A DNA stretch of 64,000 nucleotides from Verpa conica (Eukaryota > Ascomycota > Pezizomycetes > Pezizales > Morchellaceae), in the NCBI GenBank assembly GCA_033030425.1, contig JAUFSD010000008.1, forward strand, positions 1,550,001-1,614,000, read 5' to 3'. Positions 37,053 through 47,872 of this stretch are shown here, piece by piece. The notes beneath the pieces are model-generated. The model did not search any database, was not told the DNA's origin, and worked only from the letters and a program-made list of their open reading frames with translations. How positions within the stretch are numbered: the stretch's first letter is position 1; every line of letters begins with the position of its first letter. The translations under genes were made by a program, and so were the position numbers.

Positions 37053-38297
37053 TTATTGTACCTGTGCCCAAAATTGGCAGACTGCTTCCACCAGCAGTTG
37101 TGACGTTTCCTGAGAGAGGGCAAATGGAGGTGAACAGTGATCTGTTTCCAGATATATGATCAGTCGCTCCTGTGTCAAAGATCTATTTGGTTTCGGTGGA
37201 GGAAGTTTCAGTCGTGGAAATAAGGGCGGTGGTAGGTGTAATTTTGTGTTCTGGATAGGGTACAACACTTTGGTCATTGATCTTGAGTATTGGGTCCAAA
37301 TAGGACATATAGAAGCACGTAGCTTGAACAATGTTTGCTTCTTTGTTGTCTTTTTCGGCCTTCTTTTGCTTTGTCCTTTTTTCCAACTTGAAGCACTTTC
37401 TGGTGTTGTGGGAGGTAACAGGAACGTTATTGTTTCTTTTGGTGCAAAGGTGCACAACATGTCGGATTTCTTGGGAGCTGGTGGTCCAGTTTTGACGGTA
37501 TAGGCGGTTTTGTCTACCTTGCTCGAGTTTTGCTTGGTAGCTATGTTCATCAGGTGCTCATATACGTCTTGATAGGAAAGTGTGGATTTGGTCTGAAGAT
37601 TGTCCACTATGCCGTCATATGATGAGGGTAGGGACATCATGAGGTACTGGGCTTTTAGTGCGTGTGAGGATGCCATTGCACCATAGATTTCCGCCAATTT
37701 GTCTCCAACTAGGATCACGCTTGTTCTTTCTACCAACTGCATCCAGAGATTCTCAAAATTTTGTATGTGAGTTTTCAGAGAGGAGGAGTCGTCGTATTCT
37801 AGTCTATTTATTGTTTTGACTAGATTTAGGAGAGTGGTAGGAGATCTTCGGTCGTAGGTATCGATAATTGCTTTCCACATGTCGAAGAGATTGTGATAGG
37901 GAGATATGATGGGAATGACTTCTGGTTCCACATTGTGGAAGAGATAGCTGCACCCCCATTGATTTCTTTCGGTCCATGCTTCTATTTCTGTCTCTGCATC
38001 CGCGACCAGCCTTGCTTCTTGTTCATCGTGGGCTTCCTTCGTTATTTCTTCCTGGATTTCTTGGATGCGAAATAGATTGGATGTGTCTTCGGAGGGTTCG
38101 GCTTTCTCTTTCTCTTTCTTTACTGTAAATTCGGATTTGGTATACGAGAGGGGTTGTTTTTCTTGGCCGGTAGCGATTGAAAGGACTTTGAACAACTTGA
38201 AGTCCGACTTGGCAATAGCGCTCCAGGAGGAGAAATTATCTTGTCCTGAGAGCTGAATTTTGAGAGTGGGAATACGATCATATCTGATGGTAGTCAT
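37053..38297 (-). pseudogene. Copia gag and protease start
   Basis: ATG at 38,297. Residues 1-280 are a typical Copia gag (SGQDNFSSWSAIAKSDFKLF, RRSPTTLLNLVKTINRLEYD, MMSLPSSYDGIVDNLQT). At about 37,450 the true frame shifts by one base inside the zinc knuckle: DMLCTF in this frame continues as CTKRNNN...SHNTRKC in the frame 37,183-37,455, consistent with loss of one T from a T-run. A TAG at 37,183-37,185 then falls two codons before the protease motif DTGATDHISG, where a Trp codon is usual. The remaining 90 residues of the 37,053 frame are out-of-frame translation. Confidence 0.85.
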
Positions 38298-38359
38298 TGT
38301 GAAGATAGTTGTTTATCGGTGAGGAGGAATATAGTGATATTGCTGTACTCAAAAGAATT

Positions 38360-38375
38360 CCCCGGGCTCATAACC
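38360..38375 (-). other. Copia primer-binding site, initiator tRNA half
   Basis: Directly inside the 5' LTR the element strand reads GGTTATGAGCCCGGGG. Its complement contains CGGGCTCATAACC, the anticodon stem-loop (anticodon CAT) of eukaryotic initiator tRNA-Met, not the tRNA 3' end. Drosophila copia is known to prime from a 5' half of this tRNA; the same mode is inferred here. Confidence 0.75.
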
Positions 38376-38649
38376 TGAAGAAAGAATGCGCTGATAAAGA
38401 ACTAAATTGAAGAACTATAAACACAGGCCAAACCTTAAACCTTATATAGCCAAAGAAAATTTGTAAATAACAGTTACCCGGTTAGCCAACCGGCACAATA
38501 AACTATCCGATACCAGTCCGGGTAATCGGAGCAAATTCATCCGTCGGTCAAATAGTTGCACCGTAAGTCCGTTGTCCTCAGTTACCTAAATAGGCAAGTG
38601 AGGCCGGTATCATAGTGACAACCACTTGGCGAGTGACAAAATTTCAACA
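38376..38649 (-). repeat. Copia 5' LTR (right)
   Basis: 274 bp, same sequence as the left LTR by eye, followed by the second ACTTC and the resumed NLR reading frame at 38,655. Confidence 0.95.
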
Positions 38650-41600
38650 ACTTCAAGGGTCTAACTCCACTAAACAATCCGTCAGATCCTCTTGTAGAGT
38701 AGGTTATATTATCTCTTCTTCATCTCTGGGATAATGGGTCTGACCTCCCATACAGTATTATTTCTATAACCGGACTTGGAGGACACGCTTTTGGCTCATG
38801 GAGGTCACGGTCACGCGTGAACCATGTAATGTGGCTGCGGGATATTCTTCCTGAAGATCTCCGGAGTAATGGTCAAAGTGCTAGGATTTTTACATACGGT
38901 TATGATACAACATTACAGGAGAGTACATCCGACGCCGGTATAAAGGATCTCTCTAGGCGCTTTCTCAGCGCAGTGAATAGGTCGAGGCCAAAACAGGTAA
39001 TTTGCTCCTTTGTGTACGGTTCTTATAGTACTAATAATTTCCTAGGACCCCCACCGGCCTATCATCTTTATTGCCCACAGTCTTGGTGGATTAATCATCA
39101 AGCGAGTCAGTATTAAATGCAACTCCTATGGGAACATGTGATGGATATTGACTAATAGTAATTAACAGGCGCTCATAGAAGCACACGGAAACTTTGCCGA
39201 CCTATTCCGGTCATGCTATGGCATGCTGTTCTTTGGAGTCCCAAACAAGGGCCTTGAAATCCGCGGCTTGATGGAAATGACAAACGAACAACCTAATCGG
39301 GACTTTATTTGGGACTTGGGTGCCAAGTCACAGTTTTTGGGACTTCTTGATGATATATTTATCCAGCTTCTGAAGCCCTTGAATATGAAGGTTGTATCCT
39401 TCTATGAAGAAAGGGATACAAAGATGGTTAAGGTAGCTCTAATCAGCTTAGTTTGGTAACCTTGATCTTCCCTAATATATTACGGTGTTTAGGAAATAGC
39501 GTCAAATAAATGGGCGAAGGCAGGAGAATATATCCGTATGGTAACTCGAGAATCGGCTATATCTCCTTTATCAATGGCCAACGAAGCATCCGATGTATTC
39601 CCGCTTGACGCTGATCATTCTACAATGGTCAAGTTTGATTGTCGGTTTGATTCAAACTACCAAGATGTTCGAACAAAGATCCTGGAGCTCGTAGAGGCTG
39701 CTACGAGGATTATTGGAGAACGTTTTGCAGTCTATAGGAGAAGTATGTAGTTTAGGACTAGTGTTTTTATTCCTTTGAAGCTTTAATACTGTTTTTCTAA
39801 CAATCGGGACAACGTCAGGTACAGTACACGACTTGAGCAATAACAATATAGGTTTATCGCTGGAAAAAACAGAAGACAGAGGTAACTATTCTTTTACATT
39901 CTACACCCCTTTACTATATATTTGACCTGTATATAAGCGGCCTTATCCGCTTTTTATCAATCTGGACTCTGGATTCTCCACTCACCCCTCCCCCCATATA
40001 AAGTTTGTTTATAGGGTCAACTACTGCTGTTCCCTAAGACCTCTACCTTGATTCATACGTGGGATTGTTAACATCCATTATAGATAAAAAGAGAAAATCT
40101 CTATTATCTTGGCTATCAAAACTTGAGCCCGAGGACGACCATGAACGAATAAATGCTAAAAGATATAAAGATACCGGCAAATGGTTCCTGGAATCAATGG
40201 AAGTCCAGGGTTGGATTTTAATCAAGGAATCATGCCTCCTCTGGTGTCACGGTAAAGGTATGCTTTGACCTGCATTATGACTCAACCTTTGCTAACGATA
40301 TTAAAGCTGGTGTGGGGAAGTCGGTTCTTACGTTAGTCCAAATAGATTTATCATTTCCGCCCTTTTTTCTAATTAATCTTTAGGTCTATTCTTTTAGAAG
40401 ATATCAGATCAAAGTATAGTTCTGTTGGTCATATCGGTATAGTTTTTTTCTACTTCAACTTTCAAAGCGAAGTCACACAGAAGGCCACGGACGTCCTCTC
40501 AATTCTCCTCAAGCAGCTCTGTCGCCAGCTAAAGAAGGAGGTTCCCCAGTCATTAACGAATCTTTACGAGGAATGCACCTCTAATGACAGGACCCCAAGG
40601 CTTAAAGAGCTTCAGGATCAGTTTCAGACAATTGCCGGACTTTTTGGGGAGGTGTTTCTTGTGATAGACGCAATGGACGAATGCAAAGATGATAGCCGGA
40701 AGCAACTACTTCCATATATCACAGCACTTCTCAGGTGTTGTTCCACCAAATTGAAGATATTTATAACAAGTCGCCCCGAACCGGACATTAAACTTACATT
40801 CGCATCAAATGAATTTAAGGCTATTCAGATCGAGGCAAAGAAAGTTGATGAAGACGTCCAAACGTATGTGCACAGTGTGTTGGAGAACCGAGTGCATCAT
40901 TATTGCAACTTGGACTATCCTCTGCGCCAAAGAATTGAAAAGGCTCTTGTTTCCCGGTCCAATGGAATGTGAGCTACCTATCCAATTCTAGTGTGGGGTT
41001 TTCATAGCTGCATATCATTTATACCTTAATTAGGTTCCTATGGATTCGATGCCAACTGGATGAAATCTATCGGCAACCATCGATCAGTGACATCATAGAT
41101 TGCTTGCAGTTTCTGCCCAAGGATATGACTGAGACCTATACGCGAATCCTTGACAAAATCTATAGTCAATCTCAACCTCAGTCTATGCAAACTATTGCAA
41201 AGCGGGCGTTGACATGGGTAATTGCGGCAAAAAGGCCTCTAACCCCCGAGGAGCTGGCTATCGTGGTTGCAATTGAGCAAATACCAGAAAGCATAGAAAA
41301 TGTGCATACAAAGTACAAACCACAAGTGGTAATTGATTCGTGCTGTGGTCTTCTTACAATTGAAAGAGACTCGGTGAGACCAATTCACTTTAGTGTGAAA
41401 GAGTTTCTCCAGAGGAGTGTCAACGAAGCTGAAGCCAACGCAGAGCTTGCACGATCCTCAATACACTATATACTTTCTATAGAGGCTAGTGAATATAGGT
41501 ATGGGCCCGGGAGAGAATTAGGGTGCGGTAATATGTATTATGTATACAACTTCTGGCACCAGCATGTCCAGGGCTTGCAAATACCTTTACCTGAAGATTT

Positions 41601-42333
41601 TAGGAGTCTTGTTGAGAGATTGTTCAAGTGCCAAAATCTTTCTTTCCTATTTTATGTGGTTAATCCTGGGTACTATGGGAGTGCTAGCATTTTCAAACTA
41701 TGCGCAGCCGCCGAAATTCTACCAGTTTACAGGCAGTTTTATCAGCTGGACAGTTCGGCTATAGCCTCCAGCTATGCGAAGGAAGAAGTTCAGCAAGCGG
41801 CCAGAAACGGCAAACTCTCTACAATAACCACCCTCCTCGAGATTATGAGTGAAGAAGATGCTAGAGATAGTTATCCTTTGTACCTTGCAGCAAAGGCCGG
41901 TCATTCTGATATAGTACAGCTCTTGATCAACTCCGGAGTTGACGTTAATGCCCGTAGCCATAGCTTCTTTACAGCCCTCTATACTGCAGCATCATGCGGG
42001 AAAGATAATGTCGTGGAAAAGCTAATCGAGAATGGTGCCGATGTCAACCTTCACGATACACACCACGGAACAGCTCTCGGGGCTGCAATCGGCGGGGGCT
42101 ACAAAACGACTATCCAAATCCTTCTTGAGAAAGGGGCTAATGTAAACCTCATGAGCGGGGAGAGCAGCCCTCTCCAAATCGCAGCTACCAAGGGTTACCA
42201 AGAAATAATAGGGGTCCTGATTGAAAATGGCGCCGACCCTAACATCGAGGCTGGAAAGTACGGCACCGCTCTTCAACTCGCAGCTCGCAGAGGTTTCGAC
42301 ACGTTAGTTAATACCCTTGTGGAGAACGGTACA

Positions 42334-42927
42334 GATGTCAATATTCAGGGTGGGAAGTACGGCACCGCTCTCCAAGCCGCAGCTTACAGCGGCCACAACG
42401 CGGTAGTCAATATCCTTCTGGAGAACGGCGCAGATGTCAATATTCAGGGTGGGGAGTACGACACCGCTCTCCAAGCCGCAGCTTACAGAGGTTCTGACAC
42501 GATAGTCAATGCCCTTCTAGAGAACAGTGCAGATGTCAATATTCAGGGCGGAAAGTACGGCACCGCTCTCCAAGCCGCAGCTTACAGAGGTTCTGACACG
42601 ATAGTCAATTCCCTTCTAGAGAACGGTGCAGATGTCAATATTCAGGGCGGAAAGTACGGCACCGCTCTCCAAGCCGCAGTTTGGAGCGATTACGGCACGG
42701 TAGTAAATACCCTTCTGGAGAACGGTGCAGATGTCAATATTCAGGGCGGAGAGTACTGCACCGCTCTCCAAGCCGCAGCTTACAGAGGTTCTGACACGAT
42801 AGTCAATGCTCTTCTGGAGAACGGCGCAGATGTCAATATTCAGGGTGGGGAGTACGGCACCGCTCTTCAAGCCGCAGTTTGGAGTGATTACGGCACGGTA
42901 GTCAATACCCTTCTGGAGAACGGTGCA
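42334..42927 (+). repeat. Six 99-bp near-identical ankyrin units
   Basis: Exactly six 33-codon units, each DVNIQGGxYxTALQAA followed by a variable stretch and VNxLLENGA. The variable stretch occurs as AYRGSDTI (units 2, 3, 5), VWSDYGTV (units 4, 6) or AYSGHNAV (unit 1). Framework codons are almost unchanged at the DNA level, while earlier ankyrin units in the same exon are well diverged. This indicates recent unit duplication or exchange. Confidence 0.9.
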
Positions 42928-43500
42928 AAGGAGACAATATAGCCAAGGTTTAACACCTATTCGAGTTTCATGCTCTTGGAACTACTCTAACTATCAATAA
43001 ACCTTGAGCACGGAGCTGAGCACCTTCACACCTTACGGTTATCGTCGTTCCTAAAACTTGGCTCTCCTTCACTCCCGTCATTTTTTCTAAACTCGTTTAC
43101 TACTAAGGAGCTGGGAATAGTTAGTAGCCTTTGCGGGGCCGGTAAAGATTATTCAGTCAGGATTATGGTTTTTTTTATTATCCTACTTTGTTTCATGTTA
43201 TAGGTTCTTGTGGTATACACTTCGTTTGGGTTTTCTATTATAAGACGAAATTGTGTATTTTCTGGTTCACTTATAAATATCTTCTTGGTTTAGAGATCAA
43301 TCTTCGGACGGTGGACAGTCGTTTTCAGTGATAGATTGGCTTGCTATTAACGCAACCCTCGGAGCGCGACCGATTGTGAAATTTATGGATGCGAGCAATA
43401 GAATGATAGTTCGATACTACGTCTAGAGGAGGGGGGGCAAGCCCGACCTCTTATACCCTACATACATTTATGGTCGACCGCTATCGGCTATACCCCAACA

Positions 43501-43816
43501 CAGTGCTTGCAACTCTCCAGAGCCCTGCAATAACTCCAGGAAGGGACGAGCGAGATTTCCCAGGACTACAAGGACCGTAGGGCCCTAAAGGCATTTTCGA
43601 AGCGGTCTTTTGCACTATTCTGGGCCTAAGTAGGAGTAGGTAGAGCCTGATGATAAAGAAAACCTTAGCCCTGACTACTTGGCGTCCTCCAAGGCTCTAT
43701 GCAGTCCATAGCCCCCGTTCCTTACCCCCTGTACCGTCCAGAAGAGAAGCTAGAACGGACTATAGAGTGATAGTTCCTAGCCTCAGGACAGACGGACTGC
43801 CCCGTTATGAACACTG
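43501..43816. mobile_element. hAT-like MITE, copy 1
   Basis: Starts CAGTGCTTGCAAC and ends, on the other strand, CAGTGTTCATAAC. Internal blocks such as GGACTACAAGGAC, GGGCCCTA, TATGCAGTCCA and GACGGACTGCCCCGTT are shared in order with 60,506-60,896. Non-coding. CAGTG-type ends suggest hAT; an 8-bp target duplication is not clear. Confidence 0.55.
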
Positions 43817-46543
43817 CTCCGGCACCAATATACAACATAAAAGCATTTAATTGCTACCGACAGGGTATTTTTCATGGTTCAGGTTATCGATAATTGCTGC
43901 TACTAACCCTTTCATGACATAAGTAGTACTGACATCATAAGGGCTATAGGTAGTAATATTTTTCGTTATTTAGTGTGTAGAATGTAGACACTGTAGGCTG
44001 TGAAGTGTTCCGTTGACTGTTCTTTAACCGACAACGTGTGATGTCGAAAAACGAAGATGTATTCTGTTGGTGACCTAGGGTCACATATCTATGTTTATAT
44101 AACATACACTAGCCACGTACGCTAATGACGTGCCACAACACGGGACCTCCCCTACTAGATATCAATGAAGAGAAAAATAACCACTAAGGTAAGTCCTTAA
44201 TAATTGCAATTGCTCAATACAGGTGTAGGAGGCTAGGGCTTAATAAGGGTATCAATTTCGATGTGCAAAAAATATTACATGAGACATTGGGGAGAACATG
44301 CAGCTGATTTTTTTGGACGCTGTTGAAGGCGCTTACGTGTTATGTACTCAAGTCACCTTAGCATTGTCTCCGTGAGGGAAAACATTAACCGGTAGATATG
44401 CAAACACTAGCAAGAGGGAGATTTGCCCACCTGCGGTATAAAGGCTTGGCTCTTGGCAGAACTGAGACATGATGACGAGTGATATAGCATGATGGATTAT
44501 GTTTGTCTAAGTTACGAATGCCAAGACATCTGTTGATAGTCCCATGACACCAGCACGCTTGTACGGGTTCTTTGCCTTCGCTTCAAACTTAACCAGTAAC
44601 TCCTCAAATCCGCAAGAAAAAGTACTTACCAGGACAATCTGTTAGGTGGTCTTCTCCCCGAAAAACACACCACCACCCAGTATTCTCGTCTACCCAACGA
44701 TATTGTTGTGTATTGGACTAGATTCGTCGCTTATCAAAGTTTTCTTATATATTTATAGCTTGATATCATAACATGGAGTCTATATTCTTCAGTACCAGTC
44801 AGATGGAGAAATTACTGTGAAGATGTTGTTCTAAAATGTCGGGGAGGGCGTTCTATGGAATACCCGCTCGTGATCGGGTATGCGGGTTTACTTCGTTCAA
44901 TGTGAAAACGCTATACGAATGGAGAATAAGAGCTAAGCATTCTTGTTATACATATGTAGTGAACTGATCATTCTTTTGCTACTCTATAGTCGAGTGGTAT
45001 GATATGCGTAAATCCTTGCCTGTTCGCGCCTCAGACATGATCTGTGTAGTTTCCCACCTACATGAGCAGGATGACAAAACAACTGGTAGCCACCATGCTA
45101 GCATAAACTATAACCGTAGTAATTGATATACTAGCTATATCTACGTCTGGTTCGTACCCACACTGTTGGTACATGTCGTACTATACCAGATTGAGTTCTG
45201 TATTTGCACCTGCTCGTGTGTGATTTGGGTAGCAATTTATATGATCGTCACTACCCTTTCCCCTAGTAGTTGATACTCGTGATCATTTCACAAGTGTTGC
45301 ACAAACTTCACTATCGCGCCTTTCATAACCCTTAGTCTATATCTCTATCTCACCCCCCTTATTCAAACTCGTAATTAAAATATGTAAGAAAAAGCCTGGG
45401 TATTAGCCTTGCTGTCTTATAAAATATTATGAGGGTGACCTCTAACTTGCCCCTCCAGCCCCACTGGGAGGTCATATGCTCATTTAATCCCCTCGGAGAA
45501 TTATATTAGTAAATTGCACTACAGTATTGGGGTAACAACAGCCATGGTTAGTCGAATGGATAAACTTCCGGGGGATGTTGTGGGCCTGAAGTTTACATGA
45601 TGGACGCATCAGATTACGCAAAAGGCTTAGCTCATGTCCCCGATTCCCCTGGCATGGCGTAGGAGGCATCTGTTCAAAAGAAAACAAATGAGGCGAACAT
45701 TACTATCCAGTAGCTGAGTTAATTAGTATATGTATATATGCCAAAGTCAACATATATGTAGAGATGTACAGGATCGACCGATCAAATAAATGGAGATCCG
45801 GAAATCACTCTTTTAAACAATTGGCTATCAGTAATAGTTTCTATATAGGAAATAGACACTAATAGACTCTCGACATCAATATGATCAGCGTATAGGCTTC
45901 ATCTGAATATGTATATATAAGGAAAGGTGAATTTCGTTAAAGAAAAGGACACTAATAGTATACTACTGCTCATGAACATGGCATAAAGTACAGAATAGCC
46001 GAAAGTCTATTATGCAACCTACCTGTACGTCTGACCTCAATAAATATGCTCACATGGATGCCGAACACCATCATTAAGCGCGGTCATAAACCTTAGTATA
46101 ATAAGTATGCGCAGACTTAGGTCTATTTCTGCTGCGCATCGGCGATGAGCAGTGACTGCCCTAAAAAATGTGAAAGAGACAGGGCTAGTCTATAATTTGG
46201 TTGGATGTTTAATATGACTCGATACATCATATTAGCCCTTGTGGGGTCAGTTGTGATATCAGATTTATGAGTTTATGTAAAACCGGGAACCCTAACCCAA
46301 TACCACGACATCGAAACGACAGCTGCAAATAAAGAGGTCTACGGCAATTAGCTACTCATAGAGCTGGAAAGTGAACGGTTGAATAAAGGGCGGTTTATTT
46401 TATACCGCATGTGCAATGGGCCTAGCAATGTAAAGTATGTCCTTCGACACAATTAATATAATAGGTAGGGCGCCCCTTCATTCTATAGTGGGGTAACAAA
46501 TTAATTACTGTCAGCTATAATCTCCACGCCCCGACATATAAAG

Positions 46544-46710
46544 TACAATTGCCTCATAAGATTATGCTTTTTTTACGATATCATATTCTTATAGGGTGGT
46601 TATTCTTATAGGAAAGTACAGGTACACATCCATTAAACCCGATCCCAGCCAGGCTGCATATTATTATACGCAGATATACTTATAACCTGAATTCTAATAG
46701 GGCGATTGTA
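46544..46710. mobile_element. Tc1/mariner-like MITE, copy 2
   Basis: 167 bp bounded by TA. Left end CAATTGCCTCATAAGATTAT, right end (other strand) CAATCGCCCTATTAGAATTC. Interior CATATTCTTATAGG and GGTTATTCTTATAGG match copy 1 (26,077) inverted. No ORF. Confidence 0.55.
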
Positions 46711-47872
46711 CAATATGAATTTTGCAGTTTCCAATATCCGTTAGTGAGTAGGGCTAAGACGAGTATTTGCATTACTTTATACGATTATCATTCAATTGAA
46801 TAAAGATCGAGGCTTCGGTAGTTCTTGATCCAATTCCTAGGTTAAAGTTTAAGAAGTCTAGGAATGTCGTAGAGCTCGCTCGCTCACTTGAATAGAAAAA
46901 AAGGATCTTTAATCATGATAGCATGATCGAGTTTCGGAGCTAAAATTGCAAGTTTGGGCCCTATATTAGTCTAGTATATATATACCTATTTAGTAGTTGC
47001 AATTCAGCCTCGGTCAAACATGCATGCGCACAAAAGTTTTAGGGGTGGGAAAGAAAGAATGTTTTTCGGGGGCATCCGTACGAGGCCTAAAATCTGCAAC
47101 AATGCAAAGAAATTCTCTTCCGAAGGCACATGATCGTTCCTGTGTTAAGCTACATCGGTGCTTCAGTGCATATAGATATTAACCTCACCATCTTCAATGG
47201 TCATGTGGGTAGGTAGGGTTGTACACATAGCAAGTTGTGGTCAATACTACATGTAGTCCGTACGAAGTATGCTCCACTGGTATGGAGCTACACCAGGAAG
47301 TAAAAGCAAATACCGATATACATTTTCGTCACGACCATAGGAATACATAACTAGTTTATATAGTAGGTCCTCAGAATTTCTTATAGTTCGGGTTGAGGAT
47401 GACTCGCTCAGGCTCCTAAAATTTGGTTTATTGTTCATAATTTAGGACTTTTCTTTTTACTATAGCCGTTTACCTGCAAAAACACAAAAGCGGTGGTACA
47501 ATGAATTATCTTATCCCTAACTGAACTGCATATGGAAGTAGTGCATTGTTACCTATCCATTGCCTCAAATCATTTGCCGTGGAGTTTGTATAACCTATTC
47601 CCTCCCCCCCCCCCCGAAAAGAACTAGCATTAATATACTGTGGGTAGTACTTCCACGCTTATCTGCCGCCGAACTGCATACTGATAACACCTTTCACTAG
47701 CTCAAGGCCCCTTTTTCTTTTACCCCACATCCCATATATCACTCCTCCAGCCTCATCAGGGGAGTGGCCTATATATTCCTGGCGTTTGTCCCTAGCTAGG
47801 GCTCACCACCGCTACCTTTACCCCCAGTATAGTGCCTTCTCCACCATATACAACATTATAACCAATCCAGAA

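Larger units (their letters stand above)
32558..38649 (-). mobile_element. Ty1/Copia LTR retrotransposon, defective
   Basis: 6,092 bp between 5-bp target duplications ACTTC (32553-32557 and 38650-38654). The two 274-bp LTRs, TG...CA bounded, read as identical. Gene order gag, protease, integrase, reverse transcriptase, RNase H on the minus strand defines Copia. Three small lesions (a frameshift in the zinc knuckle and two in-frame TAG codons) plus a nested solo LTR break gag-pol. It lies in coding exon 1 of an NLR gene, in antisense orientation to it. Confidence 0.95.
32183..42942 (+). pseudogene. SERAC1-NACHT-ankyrin NLR, split by retrotransposon
   Basis: Exons: 32183-32557, then after the insert 38655-38698, 38756-38996, 39046-39105, 39169-39432, 39493-39742, 39819-39881, 40084-40257, 40307-40331, 40384-40968 and 41034-42942. 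All junctions agree in phase; without the insert the product would be 1,329 residues. Order: variable N-terminus (1-135); SERAC1-like hydrolase (VDIISITGLGGHAFGSW, WLRDILPEDLR, nucleophile Ser 232 in IAHSLGG, FFGVPNKGL, DADHSTMVKF); NACHT with Walker A GKAGVGKS (about 488-495), Walker B VFLVIDAMDE (about 589), ITSRPEPD and NGMFLWIRCQLDEI; ankyrins from about residue 945. Fungal NLRs of this plan sense non-self or self and trigger an effector domain, here a predicted lipase. A Copia element sits in exon 1 between residues 125 and 126, so full-length protein is not expected. No other break was seen. Confidence 0.85.
42943..47872. other. Long intergenic stretch with two MITEs
   Basis: 4.9 kb with no supportable gene; ORFs at 43650, 45484, 46997 and 47247 are short and motif-free. 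Contains elements at 43,501-43,816 and 46,544-46,710. A TATA-like CCTATATATTCC at about 47,767 probably serves the oxygenase gene that follows. Confidence 0.45.
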
